A stretch of DNA of 64,000 bases from Anticarsia gemmatalis (Eukaryota; Arthropoda; Insecta; Lepidoptera; Erebidae). The stretch's first letter is position 1. Each line of letters begins with the position of its first letter. The stretch covers positions 737,001-801,000 of the forward strand of contig NC_134754.1 in the NCBI RefSeq assembly GCF_050436995.1. Reading direction: 5' to 3'. Below the pieces are notes generated by a model that had not been told where the DNA came from, did no database searches, and worked only from the letters and a program-made list of their open reading frames with translations. Position numbers and translations under genes: made by a program. Shown here one piece after another: positions 57,924 through 64,000 of the stretch.

Positions 57924-57990
57924 ATGGCTTTCTCTGGTCTCTTCCTTCCCCTATAGGAAAATGGCGTGATTTTATGTATGTATGTATTTT
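57924..57990 (+). repeat. LINE tail, (ATGT)n family
   Basis: TTTCTCTGGTCTCTTCCTTC, CCCTATAGGAAAATGGCGTG and ATTTTATGTATGTATGTATT match the common tail. Confidence 0.5.
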
Positions 57991-60719
57991 ACTGTAATTT
58001 CAGACTTTTCCTGATGACACAAAACTATAATCAACAATCATGGTCACAACAATGCGAAACCAAACCACAAATCTGTCATTTGAATTATCCCATATCCGTA
58101 TGTATACTTATTAAGTAAAGTAGTAAACAGTAACAAACAAAATAAAAGACTGCACTGAAGACAAAAGAGTACGAGCATTCACGTTGAAGACACGTTTGTA
58201 TTGTATTATTAAAAACGCACGAGTGTGGCTTTAACTTAAGGTTAAGCCACTGTTACACATTACAAGCTTACTTTAGTCCCTAAGGATTACTTCGGCTCAA
58301 AGTGGATTAAGTAGTATTTGTGTGTGTTTACTAGCTGTAAAAATAGTTACTACCTTTTTCTTGATTTGGCTGGATTTAGTCTAGATTTTTGGTTAAGCTT
58401 TTCTCTCTAGTAGTTTGTAACGCTACATTTAAAGAACAATATTGAAGTCTGTCTCTGTAGTCCATGCGGCCTTAATATTTTGCAATAAATACAGTCTTCA
58501 TGTTTTTTCTTTCCTATGGTTCTCATCCACGCATCGGAAAAACAATTTTTAACTAAACACAGTTTTAAGAGTTTATCGCACTTGCAATGTTTATAGGCGT
58601 AACATTATTTCACAAAGTTATTGTAATGTATTGGGATTATTACTTTCTCTGCTGGTTTGCACTCCAGTTTTCGGCAATAGGCCCATTACTATTTACTAGC
58701 CATTTGAAAATGAATTCACACTGTCTGCATCTTTCTATAATAAGGGTTATATTATTTTCAACAAAAATAACTGCCTTCTTACATATAATAATGTACATAT
58801 ATGTATTTCAAAAGGCCTATAATACTAGTATTAAGACATAATCCTAAGAATCGTTCCTTTATCATGAGTGTGTGAAGCTTCGAGTTATAACGTAAAATCA
58901 TAGGTATTTGCCATTTAACAACGACAATAGCACCGGGTCACTTTACTTGTTTGGCATTTTCAAACAAGATTTATAGTTAGTCGATAATGACGAACAAGTT
59001 TATGAATGTAAAGTGCGAGTAAATAGACAATAAGACAGACATATTCAAATACCCATATTAATATTACATGAAACCATTTATGCCCAGAACATTCTTCGTC
59101 ACCCATTTTTGTAATTTTTAGATATATATTAAGTGCGTTAATTTTTACATATGTATGTGAGTGCATAATTTTGGCCGTTATCAACTCTATGGGCGGATAT
59201 GGGTAAAATGATCCTAAAGTTGACAATTAAGACATTAAGATTGACAACTTTATGGTATCAGGACTAAACTGCTGAACCGATTTTGATGTAATTTAGGCTG
59301 GAGATACTTGACGATCCAGTAGAGATATGTTGAGGGACAAATACACACTGTTGTTACTACTCCATAGTACGCACGCTTCTTCTATAGTTCCTGTTTTTAT
59401 TTTAGTAGATTCCGCAACGTTTTGCTGCCATATTCAGATACGTAAAGTTATTTGGCGCATACTATCTTATGGGAAGATCAGCATCACACATTTCATAATC
59501 TTTCTCTGATCTCAAAACCTTCATCAAAGCAGATGTGTTATACAAAGTGACTTGGGAGTCAAAGGTCAAGCATATAACAGTATTATTTATGATCTGTTCT
59601 CACCTCATGATGCCTGTCAGATTTCATTTCTCGGTTTATCTGCTAACTAACTGTTTGTTGTCCTTTCGTTGATTGATGGGATTATTGTTTGTGCAAGATA
59701 CAGCTATCCACTGACGCTATAACATGGCTGCAATATAGCTACCTAGTACTACATTTATTATTTGACCTGTGTATCAGGAGTACAGTATTGTAAGACCTAG
59801 ATGTTGCTTAACAAAATTTATCGTTAATGAGCTTATTCTATTTTTTTAGAACAGGAGAGCAGATATTGGATAGGCCTTAAATTTACTATAGATTGAGGAA
59901 AACATTTAAATATCTTCTGGCTTTCTTACTAGCTCTAATCGCTCTATTCACGATATTTCTTGCCGGAGCTATGACTATCATAAGATATCATAATCTAGAA
60001 ATAAATAATCTTTATATTAATCTTCAGGTGTGTATTCTTTAAAAATATTCTCCATTTTAAAAAATGATACTAATCAAGTTAAAATAGTGTCTTTCGATCA
60101 AGCGACTGGCATTAGCATATACCAATTTATAAACCAGTTCAATTACTCGATGCAGTTACGTCCAGTTCTTCCTAGTTTGTTGCTGGGTAGTCGTTAGTCG
60201 TTAGTTGTTATGTAACGGTGGGCCATTGTCTTGTAATACTTAATCTGTAATCTGTGATCTCTTGCATGTAAGATTTAAGATTTCCTTGTAGCATTTGGTT
60301 TAGTGCTTGATTCTTTTAATGGCTCATTATTTTAAAGCCACTTCTTCTTTAAGACTTCTCGATTTGGGCGATATAGCGATTACACCGAGATTTTTGATCT
60401 GATTTACGCGATAATTTTATAGAATAGCCGTTCTTTTGATCTCTTGGGTCTTTGGTAGTTTTCAATAGCAGTTTTTTTTTATTTATAAGTGGCACTCTCA
60501 CTCAAAAACTGTTGGCTAAGGGTTAAGTCATCGAGTATTTTTTTCTGTACCATTATTCGAACCTGTGACTCTATAGGTACCTTTAAGTAACTTGATATGC
60601 TCTAATTCGTCTTCACAATTGATATAAACTGACATCTTTAAAGGTTAAGTCGGTTAAAGCACTGAAAATGTACTGACTAACTATTGTTTGAACCGAAGAA
60701 GTAATAATATGGCTATTAA
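57991..60719. other. Intronic AT-rich stretch, one repeat phrase
   Basis: AAACTGCTGAACCGATTTTG and ATGTAATTTAGGCTGGAGAT at about 59266-59305 belong to a widespread moth repeat. No exon is supported. Confidence 0.35.
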
Positions 60720-60855
60720 ATCGACAAAACCGCTATTATCGACACCTGTTAGCTATCAAGAAATTAGAAATTATAATCTGAATATATTTGCAGTACATTT
60801 AAAACGGTGATCTATTGATACTCGATAGTACCGGCTGTAGAGAATCGCGCTACAA
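60720..60855 (+). mobile_element. MITE, family GATTCTCTAC, 5'-decayed copy
   Basis: TTTGCAGTACATTTAAAACG, GATACTCGATAGTACCGGCT and GTAGAGAATCGCGCTACA form the right half and a well-preserved right end. The left end is decayed. Confidence 0.6.
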
Positions 60856-62500
60856 AAACTTCTTAATCTTTCTTCCTTACTATCAAAGACATACATCTAC
60901 AAAGCAATATCCTCTATAAAAGTACTATACACTCTCATTGAAATGTCAATCTTTTATCAATTAGAGCACAACTGAACAAAATAACACAAAACAGTTTCAA
61001 AATACACGGAGCACTAGAAAAATCCCATTGAAAACTCGTTTAAGAAAACAAACTTAACTTTGCGGTTGGGCAAATATTTTTCATACAATTCTTGTTTAGA
61101 GTTTCATAGAGTTGTATGGGTAACTCAACTGCAAATGTAAGTTTGTGGTAAACAATAGTATTTTTTATAGTACAATAGGTTTTATCTGAATATCTAAGAA
61201 TGATGGGCGTTAAGTCAATTGTGTGATGAAACTTTGAATTGTTTTGATGTTTGAGTTTTTGTATGTTTGTTTGTATGCAATATTCATGTGGGACACTGAA
61301 AAAATGGCCCAATTCGTAAGGTTTCAGATTTGATTCTTTGTTTTAGCAAAAGTGAATTTTGATAGTTTAACTTTATAAGGCTGTTAAAGTTCTGGGTTAA
61401 TCAGTTCAGCAGGTTAGTAGTAAATACGTGACAGACAGACAAAAGTTACTTTCGTTTACAATATTAGTATAGTTAATTGACGCCTCTGGCTATGCTATCA
61501 AATGTCAATTTCGAAATTGAACTCATCCTTTCAAAAACTTTCAATTTTCAATAATTATCACGATTTATTTTCACAATACCAATTATTTCTCTCGTAATTC
61601 GCATTACATTGCGCAATGTGTTCTTAAAGCTCACAATCTTGGCCTAATAATGCTTCAATGTACAAACACTTCAGTTAAATCGTGTTTACTTGTCATAACG
61701 CAATGAGTAAGTAAATATGATTTAATTGAATTCAATGAGGTTTGAGTAATTATTTATTGCACCTAATATACGCAGCTCTATGACGGCCGAGTGAATGCGC
61801 TAATGCAAAGAAAAGCTTATTTTGGAACCTTAAAATATCTTCTTCGGATAACTTACAGGGTCATCTGATATAATAAACTTCTTTATAATCTTATGAATAA
61901 CGGTAAATCATAATTATTTTGGTTAATCACTGATCATAACTTCGAAATAGCTTGTACTCAACGTATATTTTTAAATGCATATAATGAAAAATATGTATTA
62001 ATAATGTATGTATGTGAATAAAGCTAAGGAAGTTTGTAAAGATCGAACCATGTGGTGCTCTGCATGCGCCTGCAAGAACAGGGCGTGGTTTTTTGTATGT
62101 AAAATAGTAGTATAGGTAATCACCCAAATGAAGGGCTTTTAGTAATCTTCAGAACCAAAATTATGCCAATTTTTTTCTTTTTATAAGAAGCTACTGGCTG
62201 AATATCGTTCTCAAATACTTAAAGTCTAATAGTGCTTAAAGAATTAAATTGATTACATAAAATCGTGTATTGGTTAGTAAATTATTACTAAATATTTAAT
62301 TGAAACCTAATAACAAACGCGTAATGCGTGAGCTGTCTAATAAATAAGTAAGTATAAATAAGTCACGAATCTGTCAGTTTGTCCAATTCTGATATATGTA
62401 TGTTTGGACATATAAATTACATGACGGGAACATTGCGAGCTCATGTTACCATGTTTATTGTGAATACATTAATTGCCTCTATATGATGATAAAATGTATA
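60856..62500. other. Intronic AT-rich stretch with repeat scraps
   Basis: GACAGACAAAAGTTACTTTC and GTTTACAATATTAGTATAG at about 61433-61471 are an (AGAC)n Helitron end. A diverged (ATGT)-type tail lies at about 62010-62100. No exon is supported. Confidence 0.4.
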
Positions 62501-62559
62501 TATAGTATTGTTGAGCATGGTTTATAGTAAGGTAGTTTGTATAGGTGACTAAAGTAGAC

Positions 62560-62622
62560 TTCTAAGAGTCTATGGCTGTATGACTACTGGATTCAGCTAG
62601 CGAAGCCGAATGTGTCAGCTAG
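62560..62622 (+). mobile_element. Helitron 3' end only
   Basis: GATTCAGCTAGCGAAGCCGA then ATGTGTCAGCTAG|T ends at 62622 like the complete element at 48544-49008 (GAAGCCGCGCTTATCAGCTAG). The 5' end was not located. Confidence 0.45.
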
Positions 62623-62993
62623 TCAATAATATCGGTCAGGTTATGTGGCGTCCCACGGTACCTTGTATAATCGGGGTACTACACCATTTGTTGGTCATAC
62701 GTTGGATTATTTAAAACCATACGAAACCATTAAATAAAAAAAAAAAATGGAATCATCTATTAATTCATGTCAAATGTTGACACTTATGATAGACAATTGC
62801 TGAATCTACCCGTAGCTCGGAAAGGGTGCAGTTGGTTGTACCGACTTTGCTCTTCAGAAGAAAGCTTTTGTCTTTTCTTTTCTTCTCTATTTTGGACATT
62901 CAAATACCATTTTCAATGATTAAGTTTCTAACGATTGATTGATGATTTTTTTTTTTAATTCTTGATGTTTATTTATTCATTGTCTTGTTACAG

Positions 62994-63083
62994 AATGGCA
63001 AGAAGACGAAGGTTCCGTTAACAAGGTTCACATGTATCGGCAAGCCAGCTGGTTACTACGCTGATATTGACACAGGATGCCAG
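62994..63083 (+). CDS. Exon 2 of the CPAP1-like gene: first half of a peritrophin-A (CBM14) chitin-binding domain
   Basis: A T-rich tract and TTACAG precede a 30-codon exon that is phase 0 on both sides and ends CAG|GTAAGA. It encodes NGKKTKVPLTR, then FTCIGKPAGYYADIDTGCQ. The spacing C-x14-C with the G-x-P-x-G-Y-Y-A-D-x-x-x-x-C-Q core is the first cysteine pair of the peritrophin-A domain as found in single-domain cuticular proteins analogous to peritrophins (CPAP1). The normal continuation (VYHMC...) would be in the next exon, beyond the window. The domain binds chitin in the cuticle or extracellular matrix. Pairing with exon 1 at 28462 is inferred from strand, phase and signal peptide. A Helitron begins 26 bp after the donor. 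Confidence 0.8.
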
Positions 63084-63109
63084 GTAAGATTTCCTTCTTT
63101 TATGGACTA

Positions 63110-63543
63110 CTAGCTGACCCGCGCAACTTCGCTTGCGTCACATAAGAGAGAATGGGTCAGAATTTTCCACGTTTTTGTAACACTTTTTTACTGTTACTCT
63201 GCTCCTATTGGTCGTAGCGTGATGATATAAAATATGCCATTTTTCACGAAAAATATTCTTAAAATTATTTAAATATCTCCTAATATAATGAAGTCGCGTT
63301 AAGGCATATCCGCCATTAAAACAGTTGCCATGACAACGGAATTTTGTTATTTTAATGTCATTATAATATTGATTATTCGCGACTTAATTCGCCACCTGAA
63401 TTTTCCCGGGAAATGCGTCATTTTCCCGGGGTAAAAAGTAGCCTATGTCCTTTCATGTCAAATTTCATGCAAATTGGTTCAGTAGTTTCAGACAGACAGA
63501 CAGACAGACAGAGTTACTTTCGCATTTATAATATTAGTATGGA
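63110..63543 (-). mobile_element. Chimeric Helitron: (AAAC)-type 3' end joined to (AGAC)-type 5' end
   Basis: The CTAG side (63110-63227) is the (AAAC) family, with hairpin GCGCAACTTCGCTTGCG and TGCTCCTATTGGTCGTAGCG. The other side contains TTTTCCCGGGAAATGCGTCA, AGTAGCCTATGTCCTTTCAT, five AGAC-type units and CTTTCGCATTTATAATATTA-GTATGGA|T, the (AGAC) family. About 150 bp of other AT-rich sequence lies between. Confidence 0.75.
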
Positions 63544-63595
63544 TTATGATATAAGGAGCGTGGTATTACATGCGTTAAAGTATGTTCAGAGTTAA

Positions 63596-63760
63596 AGCAA
63601 CTTTGACTCTGAACTCGTCAAGCCCTAGAATCCACGCATCAATAGTTACCATTTATTTTTTTTTAAGAAGGAAAAGTGTTTCGTCACTAAATAAAAATTA
63701 AAGTTTTTAAGCTGGTTGCTCGTGAGAAGAAACGGCAAGAAACTCACGGCTTGCTCTATG
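63596..63760 (-). mobile_element. LINE 3'-tail fragment, reverse orientation
   Basis: On the minus strand GAGCAAGCCGTGAGTTTCTT, GCCGTTTCTTCTCACGAGCA and ACCAGCTT match the LINE tail at 490-535. The rest diverges and ends near GAGTCAAAGTTGC. Confidence 0.5.
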
Positions 63761-64000
63761 CTATTCTGTCCTATGCTCAATTTATGTGTAGTTCTATTAA
63801 AGATTTAGATTAGATTTCAACAATGATTTTAGTACCACTCTGTTGCACGAAAACTGCATACAAAATTTCCGTCTGGTTATTCGAGAAAATACGTACAAAC
63901 TTCTAATTAATATATTTTCATAACATTTTCGTAAGTCTACCTACACGGCATATTGCAGACATTTAACATAGCACACAGCGTGTGTTCATGTGTGTAAAAA
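63761..64000. other. Intron 2 sequence at window end, nothing recognised
   Basis: AT-rich sequence after the LINE tail. No exon of the CPAP1-like gene is visible before the window ends. Confidence 0.4.

Larger units (their letters stand above)
28528..62993 (+). other. Proposed intron 1 of the CPAP1-like gene (about 34.5 kb)
   Basis: The donor is GTGAGT at 28528 and the acceptor is a T-rich tract ending TTGTTACAG at 62993. No coding exon is supported between them on either strand. The interval is filled with Helitrons, SINEs, LINE tails and MITEs listed separately, separated by AT-rich sequence. Confidence 0.5.

Noticed and set aside
63413..63595. 60-codon open frame near the window end
   Set aside because: It is part of the (AGAC)n Helitron and its flank.

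Overview
The window reads as nuclear DNA of a lepidopteran (moth or butterfly). It is AT-rich and gene-poor, with short GT-AG introns. It is dense in repeats typical of moth genomes: CTAG-ended non-autonomous Helitrons with (AAAC)n or (AGAC)n tracts, tRNA-derived SINEs, 5'-truncated LINE tails and small inverted-repeat MITEs. There is no sign of bacterial, organellar or viral genome organisation. Species is not determinable by eye.

Layout. 1-4.7 kb is a transposon cluster: the end of a LINE reading frame cut by the window edge, a Helitron, a TTAA-flanked MITE, an intact intron-containing Tc1-like transposase (2175-3278), a LINE tail inserted just downstream with a 14-bp target duplication, and a long-TIR MITE. 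4.7-21.9 kb has no gene I can support, only scattered repeats. 21981-24286 is a complete three-exon secreted carboxylesterase (568 aa, GQSAG nucleophile, full catalytic triad). 24.7-28.0 kb is intergenic with a nested MITE/LINE site. At 28462 a second plus-strand gene begins with an exon that encodes a signal peptide and ends at a phase-0 donor. At 62994-63083 a phase-0 exon carries the first half of a peritrophin-A (CBM14) chitin-binding domain. I read these as exons 1 and 2 of one cuticular-protein-analogous-to-peritrophin (CPAP1-like) gene, with an intron of about 34.5 kb filled with mobile elements; the gene continues beyond the window.

How the genes relate. The esterase and the CPAP1-like gene are both plus-strand and secretory, but nothing in the sequence links them functionally. 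The transposase is the only potentially autonomous mobile-element gene; all other elements are truncated or non-autonomous.

Most unusual structures: a 448-bp foldback at 50072-50519 with three further hairpins nested between its arms; two MITE copies 17.6 kb apart, both 234 bp and almost identical; Helitrons flanked by direct repeats of host sequence; a Helitron with a duplicated terminus; and SINE copies with a 5S-rRNA-like head. I found no convincing new biochemical system.
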